Notes: generated by a model not told the origin, from the sequence alone. A stretch of 36,956 bases of DNA from a bacterium (GCA_027309555.1 DAIDCO010000017.1:1-36956); one strand, 5' to 3'. Positions 1-8,094 are shown, numbered from the stretch's first letter. Made by a program: numbers and translations.

Positions 1-88
1 ACCCTCGGGGGGTGTACCATCCGACCCCGTCCGCCCGGCGCCACCTGGCCCCCCGCGGGCCCGAAGGCGCGGACGAGATCCCCTCCGA

Positions 89-134
89 GAGCTTTTGAGC
101 CGCCGAGCGTAGAGCGACATCGGAGGGTTCCTCC
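89..134 (+). promoter_or_regulatory. htpX 5' region with SD inside a small hairpin
   Basis: A weak TATA-like stretch (GCTTTTGAG, around 90-99) precedes a GGAGG Shine-Dalgarno. The SD can pair with CCTCC directly before the ATG (GGAGG-GTT-CCTCC, 122-134). The inverted repeat is directly visible; a role in translation control is inference. Confidence 0.35.
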
Positions 135-1064
135 ATGGCGTGGGCGCGAACCAAGACCGCGGTGCTCTTCGCGGTCATCGTCGCACTGTTCGTCGCGATC
201 GGCGGGTTGGTCGGTGCGGCGTTCCTCGGCTCCTGGATCGCGGGACTCGTCGTCGCGCTCTCCCTTTCGCTCGTCCTCAATCTCGTCTCGTACTTCGCCT
301 GCGATCGGCTCGTGCTCTGGTCGACGCACGCACGGATCGTCTCCCGGGACGAGGCGCCCCGGCTCGCGAAGATCGTGGACGAGCTCGCGCCCGAGTTCCA
401 TCTGGTCGCCCCGCGCCTCGCGATCGTTCCGACCCAGACCCCGAACGCCTTCGCGACGGGCCGCGACGAGCGGCACGCGATCGTCGCCACGACCGAGGGA
501 ATCCTCCGGCTGCTCAACGACCGCGAGCTGAAGGGGGTGCTCGCGCACGAGCTCGCCCACATCCGCGACCGGGACGTCCTCCTGATGACCTTCGCGGCGA
601 CCCTGGCCGGGGCGATCAGCTACGCATCGCAGATCGTCGTCTTTTCGACCCTCTTCGGCGGCACCAACCGCAACAACAACGGGCTCCTGCTGCTGTTCGC
701 CGCGATCACCGCCCCGATCGCCGCGATGGTCATCCAGCTCGCGATCTCGCGCTCGCGCGAGTACCGGGCCGACGAGGTCGGCGCGCGTACGATCGGCGAC
801 CCCGAGGCGCTCGCGGGCGCCCTCGGCAAACTCGAGACGGCGAACCAGCGCCGGCCCATGAACGTCGGCTCGCCGGCGCAGTCGAGCCTCTACATCGTGA
901 ACCCGTTCCGGGGCTCCTGGTTCGCATCGATATTCTCGACGCATCCCCCGATCGAGGAGCGGATCCGGCGGCTCCACGCCCTGCACGGCTCCTACGCGTA
1001 CCGGCCCGACGTGCGGGGACCGGCCCTGCGCTCGGGCAGCACCGGCCAGCCGGTTCGTGGGTAG
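135..1064 (+). CDS. htpX: HtpX-like M48 membrane zinc metalloprotease
   Basis: Integral membrane zinc endopeptidase of family M48B (HtpX type), which in the family degrades misfolded membrane proteins with the active site facing the cytoplasm. Two hydrophobic segments lie near residues 8-32 and 35-55, followed by the catalytic motif HELAH (residues 138-142, two zinc His and the general-base Glu). A second hydrophobic pair lies at about 148-168 and 182-202, and the third zinc ligand Glu is in SREYRADE. The length, 309 aa, is normal for HtpX. The ATG at 135 follows a GGAGG ribosome-binding site at 122-126. The next gene begins 6 nt after the stop, so the two are probably co-transcribed. Family assignment is secure; the substrate is unknown. 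Confidence 0.93.
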   Translation: MAWARTKTAVLFAVIVALFVAIGGLVGAAFLGSWIAGLVVALSLSLVLNLVSYFACDRLVLWSTHARIVSRDEAPRLAKIVDELAPEFHLVAPRLAIVPTQTPNAFATGRDERHAIVATTEGILRLLNDRELKGVLAHELAHIRDRDVLLMTFAATLAGAISYASQIVVFSTLFGGTNRNNNGLLLLFAAITAPIAAMVIQLAISRSREYRADEVGARTIGDPEALAGALGKLETANQRRPMNVGSPAQSSLYIVNPFRGSWFASIFSTHPPIEERIRRLHALHGSYAYRPDVRGPALRSGSTGQPVRG

Positions 1065-1070
1065 GGACGA

Positions 1071-2195
1071 ATGGTCACCTGTCCGGCGTGCGGGTCGGAG
1101 GTTCCCGACGCGGACGCGGCGGTCCAGTGCCCGCACTGCCACCTCTCGTCCGGGCTGTTCCAGGCGGTCCGTGAGGCCGCGGGTCCGACGAGCGGCCACG
1201 ACCCGGCGTACCTACGCACGATCGGCGAGCTCCTTGCGACGGTCGACCTCTCGACCCCCTCCCCACCGGTGGGACGGCCCGTGCAGGGCCTGCTGAGCCG
1301 CCCGTCCCGCTTCCCGTCCCTCGGTCCGGGCCCCGGGACCGAGGTCCCCCCGATGCGATCGGCGCCGGAGATCGCGCCGCTGCGGGATCTTCCGGCGCTC
1401 CCGCCGGCGGGCACCTCGGAAGAATTGCGTCGGCGCCTCGAGGAGTACTTCCAGCTCGGCCGCCGCCTAGGGCTCGATTTCACCGACTTCGAGACCCGCA
1501 GCCGGGCAGCGCTGCTCACCGACGACGGCGCGTCGCTCGAGGTGCTCTCCCGGGAGATGTTTGTCCACCTCGCGAGCGCGATCGCCGAGGAGTACGAGTC
1601 CGTCCTCTCCGGCCGCACCGAGCTCGCGCAGTTCACCCCCACGCCGAGCGTCGACATCGAGCTCGACGCCATTCGCCGAGCGATCTCGGTCGGGGACCTC
1701 ACGGGAGCGCAGCGACGGATCCTCCTGGTGCGGGATGCGCTGCGGCGCGTCGAGGAGGAGTGGGAGGTCGGACGGATCCTCGTCACGGAGTGCGACCTCC
1801 TGTCCCAGACGTTGCGCGAGCTCGGGGGCGATGCGGGGCCGGCGAACGGACCGATCGACGAGGGCCGCCGGCTGCTCGGCGAGGGGCACCGGGGCGAGGG
1901 GGAGCGACTCCTCGCCCGCGGCGCGGTCGCGCTCTGGTCCTTGCTGGAGCCGAGGCTCTTCGAGGACCTGCGCCGGATCCGGGACCGGATGGTCGAGATC
2001 CGGTCGGCCGGTGCGGACACCGCCGGCGCGGTCGACGAACTGAGGAACATCGCCGTGGAACTGCGCCAGCGCAACTTCGTCGGCGCCCTGACGGCCTACC
2101 ACCGACTCAAGGCCGGGGTCGACCGTGCGGGCCCGCCCGAATCGACGGGGGGAGTGGAGCCGGCGGAGAGCCTCCGCACGACTCCTTCCGCATAG
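1071..2195 (+). CDS. zinc-ribbon protein with helical C-terminal region
   Basis: No named family recognised. The N terminus is a zinc ribbon with CPAC at residues 4-7 and CPHC about 17 residues later. A proline/glycine-rich linker runs to about residue 115. The rest, about 115-355, is strongly helical and charged, with heptad-like stretches (EELRRRLEEYF, ALRRVEEEWEVGRIL). That suggests a cytosolic scaffold or regulator with coiled-coil or helical-repeat arms. There are no transmembrane segments. The ATG at 1071 lies 6 nt after the htpX stop, so it is likely in the htpX transcript. Archaeal genomes carry many such zinc-ribbon-plus-helix proteins of unknown role; no function is claimed. Confidence 0.8.
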   Translation: MVTCPACGSEVPDADAAVQCPHCHLSSGLFQAVREAAGPTSGHDPAYLRTIGELLATVDLSTPSPPVGRPVQGLLSRPSRFPSLGPGPGTEVPPMRSAPEIAPLRDLPALPPAGTSEELRRRLEEYFQLGRRLGLDFTDFETRSRAALLTDDGASLEVLSREMFVHLASAIAEEYESVLSGRTELAQFTPTPSVDIELDAIRRAISVGDLTGAQRRILLVRDALRRVEEEWEVGRILVTECDLLSQTLRELGGDAGPANGPIDEGRRLLGEGHRGEGERLLARGAVALWSLLEPRLFEDLRRIRDRMVEIRSAGADTAGAVDELRNIAVELRQRNFVGALTAYHRLKAGVDRAGPPESTGGVEPAESLRTTPSA

Positions 2196-2196
2196 T

Positions 2197-2202
2197 CTTA
2201 TA
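2197..2202 (+). promoter_or_regulatory. TATA box of hisS (leaderless start)
   Basis: CTTATA lies directly after the stop of the upstream gene and is centred about 25 nt before the GTG start at 2225. That is the spacing expected when transcription begins at the start codon. Confidence 0.6.
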
Positions 2203-2224
2203 CCGGCACCGAGGTCGGACCGGC

Positions 2225-3526
2225 GTGCCGTTGCGGGCCCTGCGAGGATTCCGAGACTATCCCCCGCCCGAGGCCGGGGCCCGATCGGAGATCCTCCGCA
2301 GAATGCGGTCGGCCGCCCGCCGGGCCGGTTACCAGGAGCTCGAGGGACCGTGCGTGGAGAGCTTTGAGCTCTACCAAGCGAAGAGCGGAGAAGGGATCGC
2401 CGCGCAGGCCTGGATGTTCCGGGACAAGGGGGAACGCCCCGTCGCCCTCGTCCCCGAAACAACCCCTTCGATCGCCCGCATCTTCGTCGATCGTGCCAAG
2501 TCGGAACCGATGCCGGTGAAGTGGTTCACGATCTCGAAGATCTGGCGGTACGAGGAACCCCAGGCCGGGCGGACCCGCGAGTTCCTCCAATTCAACCTCG
2601 ACGTGCTCGGGGTCCCGGGCGTCGCGGCCGAGGCCGACCTGCTCGCCACCGCTGCTCTCCTGCTGGATGAGGTCGGAGCGGGTGGGCTCTATGCGTTCCG
2701 GCTCAACGACCGGGCCCTGTCCGAAGGCCTCGGACGGCTCTACGGCGCGCGCGACACCCCGTTGTTCTTTCGGGCGGTCGACGGGTACCGCAAGGTCCCC
2801 CCGGCCCAGTTCGGGTCGGAGCTTCGCGCCGCCGGGGTCCCACCGGAGGGGATCGAGGAGCTCACCGCCCTGTTCGCCCGCGTCGGCACCGGGATCCCCC
2901 CGTCGGACGTCGACCGGTTCCTTACCGAGCTCGTGGGGCGCGGCCTCGAGGAGAGCGCGCGGGCCGGCGCGGAGCGCCTCCGCACGCTCCTCGGCCTGCT
3001 CGACAGCGCGGGACTCGCCGACCGCGTCGTCTACGACCCTACCGTCGTTCGGGGGCTCGCCTACTATACGTCCACCGTCTTCGAAGCCTACGCCCGCGCG
3101 GGGGACGCCCGTTCGGTCTTCGGGGGGGGACGGTACGACCACCTGATCGAGCTCTTCGAGGGCCCCCCCACACCGGCCGTCGGTCTCGCGATCGGCGACC
3201 AGACCCTCGAGCTGCTCCTGCGGAGCGCCGGGCGGTGGCCCGAAGGGGAGCCGCCCCTCGATACCTACGTCGTCGTGGCGAACCCCGCCCGCCCCCCCGA
3301 GGCGCTCGCGATCGTGGAGGAGCTGCGGCGCGCGGGCGTGAGCGCCGACTGTGACCTCTTGGAGCGCTCGATGTCGCGTCAGCTCAAGGAGGCGGCGCGC
3401 CGCCGGAGCCGTCGTGCCCTGATCGTGGGGCTGAAGGAGACGCCCCCGGGTGCGGTGGTCGAGCGTGATCTCGCGACGGGTGCGCAGCGTGAGGTCGCTC
3501 GGGACGCGGTGGCACGGTCGGCGTGA
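2225..3526 (+). CDS. hisS: histidyl-tRNA synthetase
   Basis: Class II synthetase that charges tRNA-His with histidine in the cytosol. The 433-aa length fits archaeal HisRS. Visible motifs are the N-terminal RGFRDYPP, motif 2 (KIWRYEEPQAGRTREFLQFN), the histidine-binding signature RGLAYYTSTVFEAY, the glycine-rich GGGRYDHL, and a C-terminal anticodon-binding alpha/beta domain from about residue 345. Motif 3 reads GLAIGDQTLELLL, without the Arg of bacterial enzymes; I believe archaeal HisRS often has a GD-type motif 3 here. The ORF track extends far upstream, but the GTG at 2225 lies 25 nt after a TATA box and begins exactly at the family N terminus. The 3' end overlaps the convergent TPD-nuclease gene by 143 nt. 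Confidence 0.95.
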   Translation: MPLRALRGFRDYPPPEAGARSEILRRMRSAARRAGYQELEGPCVESFELYQAKSGEGIAAQAWMFRDKGERPVALVPETTPSIARIFVDRAKSEPMPVKWFTISKIWRYEEPQAGRTREFLQFNLDVLGVPGVAAEADLLATAALLLDEVGAGGLYAFRLNDRALSEGLGRLYGARDTPLFFRAVDGYRKVPPAQFGSELRAAGVPPEGIEELTALFARVGTGIPPSDVDRFLTELVGRGLEESARAGAERLRTLLGLLDSAGLADRVVYDPTVVRGLAYYTSTVFEAYARAGDARSVFGGGRYDHLIELFEGPPTPAVGLAIGDQTLELLLRSAGRWPEGEPPLDTYVVVANPARPPEALAIVEELRRAGVSADCDLLERSMSRQLKEAARRRSRRALIVGLKETPPGAVVERDLATGAQREVARDAVARSA

Positions 3527-4268
3527 TCGACTCGAACGTCTCCCCGTCCCACAGCAGGATACCGGGCGGTGATTCCGCTCCGTCGACGAAGCCGTACCAG
3601 TAGACGACCGCGCCCTCGCCAAAGATCTCCGTGTAGGGGGAGAGCTGGCGCCGGAGATTCTTCCGCAGCTCGACGTCGTCGCCGAAGTTCGCCTTCGACT
3701 CGATCCAGGTCAGCTTCTGGCCGAAGAAGATGATCGGGTCGTCGAGGAGAGCGTCCGGGGTCTTCGCGTACTTCCCGCGGAGCTCTTTCTCCGTTCGAAA
3801 GCCGATCCCGTGCTTCTGGAGCCAACGCTCGAGCCGCTCCTCCCCCTTCCTACCCCGCTCCCGCTGGAGCTCCATCCCGTGGGGGGAGTAGATCATGTCG
3901 TTCGCGAGCAGCTCCTCGACCTCGCGTCGGACCCGCTCGTCCGGAGCGGTCTCGGGGTGGAGGAACGCCTGCCAAACCTTCTTGCGCGGGATGCCGAGCT
4001 CGCCGAGCATCTGCTGACCCATGAGCACCGGCGGGAAGCGCCACTCCTGCGCCATCTCGAGGATGGACCGGCCGCGCTTCCACTGAGCGACGAGCTTCGG
4101 CACCTGGCGTTTCACGACGTAGAACCGGCGGGTCGCGTCCCGGGTGACGCGGTGCGTGTGGACGACGAAGAGGAGCTCCTCGTTCCAGTGCTCCTCGTGC
4201 GCGATCCGGTGGACGTCCTCGTACGTCGCGAGGGCGTCGTAGAGACGCTGGTAGGTCGCGCGGTCCAT
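3384..4268 (-). CDS. CDIN1 (C15orf41)-like TPD-motif nuclease
   Basis: Archaeal relative of CDAN1-interacting nuclease 1, a PD-(D/E)XK-superfamily protein with a diagnostic Thr-Pro-Asp motif. The N-terminal half (about 1-125) is helical, probably HTH-type. The C-terminal nuclease core has KTPD (TPD at 170-172) and WIESKANFGD (E190, K192), matching the human CDIN1 pattern closely. A DNA or RNA substrate is inferred; no archaeal function is established to my knowledge. The conserved core ends near residue 250. The last roughly 44 residues are Pro/Arg/His-rich and are encoded antisense to the 3' end of hisS. The ATG at 4268 has a TATA-like GTTTTACC about 48 nt upstream. Confidence 0.85.
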   Translation of the reverse strand: MDRATYQRLYDALATYEDVHRIAHEEHWNEELLFVVHTHRVTRDATRRFYVVKRQVPKLVAQWKRGRSILEMAQEWRFPPVLMGQQMLGELGIPRKKVWQAFLHPETAPDERVRREVEELLANDMIYSPHGMELQRERGRKGEERLERWLQKHGIGFRTEKELRGKYAKTPDALLDDPIIFFGQKLTWIESKANFGDDVELRKNLRRQLSPYTEIFGEGAVVYWYGFVDGAESPPGILLWDGETFESITPTVPPRPERPHAAHPSRDHARPPHPGASPSAPRSGHDGSGGAPPP

Positions 4269-4438
4269 AGCGTGGTTCCGACGGGAGGGATGGCTCCCCG
4301 AGCGCCCGGTGGGTAAAACGTTGCGGCCCTGCTCGTTCGGTCGCCGCCGGGTCCCCCGGGCGCCCCGGGGGCGACCGAGCCCCGTACCGTCCCGCCCACG
4401 CTCGGAAAATGGAATAGGCCCCCGGGCTCTTCGGGGCC

Positions 4439-4996
4439 GTGGCCGTCCGCGACCTCGAGTGGAACGACTTTGACGGATGGGTCGACCTCTACTACTCCCG
4501 CTACGAGGAGATCGAGCGAAACCCCGACCTAGGGGTGTACTTCTATCCCGCTCGGCCCACGCGCGCGGAGGAGGCGACGATCTTTGGCCAGCTCGCGAAA
4601 GGGGTGCTCGAGAAGAACGCCGTCGCGGTCGTCGCCGAGGAGGGAGGGCGCCTGATCGGCACCTGCACGATCGTCCGGCGAGGGAACCACCGGGAAGACC
4701 GCCACATCGGCGTTCTCGGCGTCGCGATCCTTCCCGACCAGCGGGGGAAGGGTTTCGGGGACGCGTTGCTCGCCTCCGCGCTCGAGCGCTGCCGGGGCCT
4801 TTTTGAGATCGTTGAGCTCAAGGTCATCTCGGTCAACACGCCCGCTCGGCGCCTCTACGAGAAGCACGGCTTCCGGGTGTATGGGCATCAACCTCGGGCC
4901 TTCAAGCGCGGGGAGCGCTACCTCGACGATGTGCTGATGTGGCGACCGGTCGAGAGCGGTACGGCCACCGCGCTTCCTCGCGGCCCGCGCCTGTGA
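4439..4996 (+). CDS. GNAT family N-acetyltransferase
   Basis: Acetyl-CoA-dependent N-acetyltransferase of the GNAT fold. The CoA-binding motif A is visible as LPDQRGKGFGDALL (around residues 99-112), followed by a motif B-like stretch (NTPARRLYEKHGFRVYG, near 138-154) typical of small GNATs. The 185-aa length is usual for a single-domain enzyme. The start is GTG at 4439, with an AT-richer patch (GGAAAATGG, around 4404-4412) about 30 nt upstream that could be the promoter. It is divergent from the TPD-nuclease gene and convergent with nadE. The substrate cannot be read from sequence; protein N-termini, amino acids and antibiotics are all possible. Confidence 0.9.
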   Translation: MAVRDLEWNDFDGWVDLYYSRYEEIERNPDLGVYFYPARPTRAEEATIFGQLAKGVLEKNAVAVVAEEGGRLIGTCTIVRRGNHREDRHIGVLGVAILPDQRGKGFGDALLASALERCRGLFEIVELKVISVNTPARRLYEKHGFRVYGHQPRAFKRGERYLDDVLMWRPVESGTATALPRGPRL

Positions 4997-5260
4997 GCCC
5001 TCGTCGTCCACCGATGGGCCGGACCGAGCCGGGCGCGAAGCGGTTGCTTTCGACCTCGGTGGCACGGTCCGCCGACGCCTCCGCCCGAGAAAGGAGGGCG
5101 GCGGTAGCGGACGGGCGGCCACCTCGACGCCGGAGCTGGCGCGGCGGGTCCGACCCCCGCCCACGCTCCGAGGCGGAGCGTCGAGCGAACGACGACGGCT
5201 TCGATCCCCGGGGCCGACGCCAAGAGAACGGTCCGACCGCGACTCCGGGCCGGCCGCGGG
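4997..5260. other. intergenic spacer between convergent GNAT and nadE genes
   Basis: A 264-nt GC-rich spacer. I looked for tRNA arms, T-runs and ORFs with conserved motifs on both strands and found nothing convincing. Confidence 0.4.
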
Positions 5261-6070
5261 TCAGTCCCGCCAGTCGAGACCGATCGTTCGGAGCCCCACC
5301 TTCGGGATCGGGGGGGGACGGCGCTTGTGCCGGTTCCGTTCGACCCGGGCGACGACCTCGAGGACCCGGGGCAGCGCGAGCCCGGTGACGCGGGCGATCT
5401 CGTCGGGAGACCGCAGCTGCTCGAGCCCGTGGAGGATCCGGTCGACCTCGGCGTAGGAGATGCCCAGCTCTCCCTCGTCCGTCTGACCCTCCCAGAATCC
5501 GGCGGTCGGCGCGCGTTCCCGGACCCCGACGGGTACTCCGAGCTCTTCGGCGAGGGCCCGGATCTCGGTCTTGTAGAGGTCCCCGATTGGGAGGAGGTCG
5601 ACCCCCCCGTCACCGTATTTCGTGAAGTAGCCGAGGAGGAGCTCGGACTTGTTGCCGGTTCCCGCGACGAGACGGCGGCGTTCGCGGGCGATCGTGTAGA
5701 GGACGATCATCCGAAACCGGGCGAGGGCGTTGCCGAGGGAGACCCGGTCCTGGACCTCGGGCAACAGCGAAGCGAACGCCCGCGCGAGCGGATCCAGGCC
5801 CAGGGTCCGGTGTTCGATCCCGAGGGACCGGGCATACTCCTCGGTCTCGCGCGTCAGCTCCGTTGGGAACCGGGCGTCGGGGAGGAGGACCCCCAGGACA
5901 TGTTCGGGCCCGAGGGCATCCCGGGCGATCCGGGCGAGGAGCGCGCTGTCGATCCCCCCCGAGAGGCCGACCACCACCCCCTCGTTGCCGTTCGCGAGCG
6001 CATGCGCGCGCAGGAACTGGTGGATCGTCGGGGTCGCGTGCGGCGGGAGGCGCGGAACGAGGCTCGTCAC
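5261..6070 (-). CDS. nadE: NAD+ synthetase (ammonia type)
   Basis: Final step of NAD+ biosynthesis: adenylation of nicotinate adenine dinucleotide, then amidation. The ATP-pyrophosphatase P-loop SGGIDS lies near residue 33. Later motifs are GTGNKSELLLGYFTKYGDGG and DLLPIGDLYKTEIRALA, with RAPTAGFWEGQTDE in the C-terminal part. The 269-aa length matches archaeal single-domain NadE; no glutaminase domain is present, so free ammonia or a separate amidotransferase is used. The start is GTG at 6070, overlapping the raSEA stop as GTGA. The longer ORF in the track is upstream shadow. It is the last gene of the LSm-ribK-raSEA-nadE operon. Confidence 0.96.
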   Translation of the reverse strand: MTSLVPRLPPHATPTIHQFLRAHALANGNEGVVVGLSGGIDSALLARIARDALGPEHVLGVLLPDARFPTELTRETEEYARSLGIEHRTLGLDPLARAFASLLPEVQDRVSLGNALARFRMIVLYTIARERRRLVAGTGNKSELLLGYFTKYGDGGVDLLPIGDLYKTEIRALAEELGVPVGVRERAPTAGFWEGQTDEGELGISYAEVDRILHGLEQLRSPDEIARVTGLALPRVLEVVARVERNRHKRRPPPIPKVGLRTIGLDWRD

Positions 6071-7089
6071 GCTTCGACTCCCAGCGCCTCGAGCCCACCG
6101 GCCTCCGCCCAGCGCGGCCGGCAGGGGCAGTCGAGTCCCTCGAGGAGCGAGAACTCCTGCCGGAGCGACGCCTCCTGGATCGCCGCGAGCACCCGGGCGT
6201 CGCACTCGCCGCAGTTGTGGGGCCCGCGCGCGAGCCCCCCCGCGGTCGGGAACGAGACGAGGCGACTCGCTCCCCGCCGCTCGGCACCGCGGCGCAGCGC
6301 ATCGACGACCGACCAGAGCCAGGGGGGTCGGTACCGGTGCCGGTGGTACAGCCACTCGACGACCGTGCCATTCTGGATATGCACGGGGTTCACCGACAGC
6401 GCATCAAAGTGCGGGGCCGCTTCGCCGACCGAGCGCACGACGTCGTCCACGGCTTCCGACTCCGTAAGGTACGGCGGCTTCAGCAGCAGGTAGGCCTTCG
6501 CCCGGAGCCCGCGGGCCCGCACTCGGTCGCCCGCAGCGAGGTACTCCTCGGGGGCCGCGCTCTTGTGGACGTACCGCCCGAGCACCGTCGGGTCGGTCGA
6601 CTCGAGCCCGAGGGCCACCTCGAGCTCCCCCGCGAACGCGTCGGCGAGCGGCCCGAGCGTCCCGTCCGTCACGAACTCGGGAAGGGTCTCGAATAGGAAG
6701 CGTCGGGCGCGGCCGGAGAACGCACGCACGATCTCCGCCCGGCTCTCGGCGTCGACCTCCCGGTCGTCGAGAAAACTCCCCGAGGTGTAGACCTTCACGT
6801 ACGGCTCGTCCCGATAGCGGGCGAGCGCCCGCCGCAGCTGTTCTTCGAGCTCCGCGGGGCTCGCCGAGCGACCGAGAGTGTCCTTGGCGTACCCGCACAT
6901 GGAACATCCCTTGAGGTCCGCCCAGTAGCAGCCACGGGTCTTGAGGATCAGGACGAAGGCCCGGACCCGTTCGACCCCGATCGCCTCGTCCTCGACCCAC
7001 TGATTCACGTACCGCCGGGCGGCTTCCTCGGGCGCCGGCGCGGGACGCCGATCGCGCGCGACCGAGCGGGCGAGCGACTCCCGCCTCAT
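6067..7089 (-). CDS. archaeosine biosynthesis radical SAM protein RaSEA
   Basis: Elp3-like radical SAM enzyme that, with ArcS, converts lysine-modified preQ0 at tRNA position 15 into archaeosine. The iron-sulfur ligands lie in RGCYWADLKGCSMCGY (near residues 50-66), a C-x7-C-x2-C spacing rather than the CxxxCxxC of most radical SAM enzymes, as expected for this subfamily. The C terminus has HNCGECDARV, a second cysteine cluster. The length is 340 aa. The start is ATG at 7089, overlapping the ribK stop as ATGA. The 5'-extended 580-aa ORF in the track is a shadow running through ribK. The tRNA-modification role comes from the family. The partner ArcS and the transglycosylase TgtA are not in this window. 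Confidence 0.9.
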   Translation of the reverse strand: MRRESLARSVARDRRPAPAPEEAARRYVNQWVEDEAIGVERVRAFVLILKTRGCYWADLKGCSMCGYAKDTLGRSASPAELEEQLRRALARYRDEPYVKVYTSGSFLDDREVDAESRAEIVRAFSGRARRFLFETLPEFVTDGTLGPLADAFAGELEVALGLESTDPTVLGRYVHKSAAPEEYLAAGDRVRARGLRAKAYLLLKPPYLTESEAVDDVVRSVGEAAPHFDALSVNPVHIQNGTVVEWLYHRHRYRPPWLWSVVDALRRGAERRGASRLVSFPTAGGLARGPHNCGECDARVLAAIQEASLRQEFSLLEGLDCPCRPRWAEAGGLEALGVEA

Positions 7090-7790
7090 GTCTCCTCGAG
7101 GTCGACCGCGACCGAGTCGCCGTCCTTTACCGGCAGACGCTCGCGGAGACAGTCGGCCGCGATGAACTCGACCACGTCCTTGTAGTGCGTTCGGTCCGGA
7201 TGGATCAGATGACAGGCGTGGCCGTTCATGCGGGCGGGAAAACAGGTCGCGCCGCCGAACGTGCGGCCGCTCGCCGGGAAGCCGTCGATGCGGATCCCGT
7301 TCCAGCCCCCAAGAAGTCCGACCCGGCGCATCGCTTCGGCCGTGACCCGGAGATTGAGCGTCCCGGGGTAGGGAGAATAGCCGAGCCGCTCGGTGAACTG
7401 GACTACGTAGCCCGGCTGGCTCAGATAATATCGTCCTTCGCCGAGCCCCGAGGCCACGATGCCCGAGAACGAGACTTTCGCGGGACCCTCGAAGATGCGG
7501 CGGTAGGCGTGATGCTCGGCCCGGAGGAGCTCCATCGCGCCGGCCGTGAGAAGCAGGCGCTGGCGGCGCTGCGCGAAGGCGCGGGTCAGGAGGCCCCGCT
7601 TCTCGAGGGCGAGGAGGTATCGATCCGCCGCCTGTTGGCTGACCCCGATCTTCTCGCCGAGCTCGCGCGACGTGAGGACGACGGGCGCATGGTCGGCCCC
7701 CGCGAGCGCGAGGAGCTTGAGCACGGCGAGGGCATCTCCCCGGGCCCGCGGACGGCCCGGCTCCGGAGATTTCGCGTTCGCCACGGTCAC
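7086..7790 (-). CDS. ribK: CTP-dependent riboflavin kinase with N-terminal wHTH
   Basis: Archaeal RibK (formerly DUF120), which phosphorylates riboflavin to FMN using CTP. The N-terminal domain (about 20-95) is a winged helix (SRELGEKIGVSQQAADRYLL). The kinase domain follows, with GLGEGRYYLSQPGYVVQF, PYPGTLNLRV and GIRIDGFPASGRTFGG. The two-domain architecture (234 aa) resembles archaeal RibK proteins thought to act also as regulators of riboflavin genes; regulation here is inferred only from the domain. The start is GTG at 7790, overlapping the LSm stop (GTGA). It sits second in an operon of RNA and cofactor genes. Confidence 0.94.
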   Translation of the reverse strand: MTVANAKSPEPGRPRARGDALAVLKLLALAGADHAPVVLTSRELGEKIGVSQQAADRYLLALEKRGLLTRAFAQRRQRLLLTAGAMELLRAEHHAYRRIFEGPAKVSFSGIVASGLGEGRYYLSQPGYVVQFTERLGYSPYPGTLNLRVTAEAMRRVGLLGGWNGIRIDGFPASGRTFGGATCFPARMNGHACHLIHPDRTHYKDVVEFIAADCLRERLPVKDGDSVAVDLEET

Positions 7791-8029
7791 GTCGGCTTCC
7801 CGGCCGCACCCTGGGGAGCGTTCAAGAAGACGACATTCGAGCCCCGTACCACGACCCGGCCGAGGTGGCGAGTCACTTCGGAGGTCTTCTCATCCGCGTC
7901 GTCCAGGACGAGGTTCATGTGCTCGTCGACCCCCAGCAGCTTCCCCGAGAGCTGACGCGAGTCCTTGAGCACGAGCGAGACTCGTTGCGACAGCACGCGC
8001 TCCAGTAGATGGGTCGGTGCCTCCGCCAT
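7787..8029 (-). CDS. LSm (Sm-like archaeal) RNA-binding protein
   Basis: Small Sm-fold protein (80 aa) expected to form a heptameric ring that binds U-rich RNA. The Sm1 motif is visible as LKDSRQLSGKLLGVDEHMNLVLDDA (split around residues 21-45) and the Sm2 motif as LGRVVVRGSNVVFLNA. The start is ATG at 8029; the ORF track extends this frame far upstream through the citrate synthase gene, which is shadow. A TATA-like CTAAAG on the minus strand about 27 nt before the ATG suggests a leaderless message. It is the first gene of the operon LSm-ribK-raSEA-nadE, with 4-nt overlaps between all members. Confidence 0.95.
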   Translation of the reverse strand: MAEAPTHLLERVLSQRVSLVLKDSRQLSGKLLGVDEHMNLVLDDADEKTSEVTRHLGRVVVRGSNVVFLNAPQGAAGKPT

Positions 8030-8052
8030 GGCCGGCTCGACCGAGGACCGAC

Positions 8053-8058
8053 CTTTAG
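8053..8058 (-). promoter_or_regulatory. TATA box of the LSm operon
   Basis: CTAAAG on the minus strand is centred about 27 nt before the LSm ATG at 8029. The AT-rich core stands out in GC-rich surroundings. Confidence 0.5.
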
Positions 8059-8088
8059 CGTTTTCCCGTCGTCCGGAGTGCGCTGAAC

Positions 8089-8094
8089 CTAAAC
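8089..8094 (+). promoter_or_regulatory. TATA box of citrate synthase
   Basis: CTAAAC is centred about 25 nt before the GTG start at 8117, the spacing for a leaderless mRNA. It is divergent from the LSm promoter about 35 nt away. Confidence 0.5.

Noticed and set aside
1760-2224. Long 5' extension of the hisS frame
   Set aside because: It overlaps the zinc-ribbon gene out of frame; the TATA box and family N terminus fix GTG 2225.
2225-3526. HisRS motif 3 and RGLAYY substitutions as evidence of an inactive enzyme
   Set aside because: The RGLAYY and GD-type motif 3 forms fit archaeal HisRS as I know it, and all other motifs are intact.
4997-5260. Possible tRNA in the GNAT-nadE spacer (TTCGATCC-like string)
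   Set aside because: No matching T stem, anticodon arm or acceptor could be built on either strand.
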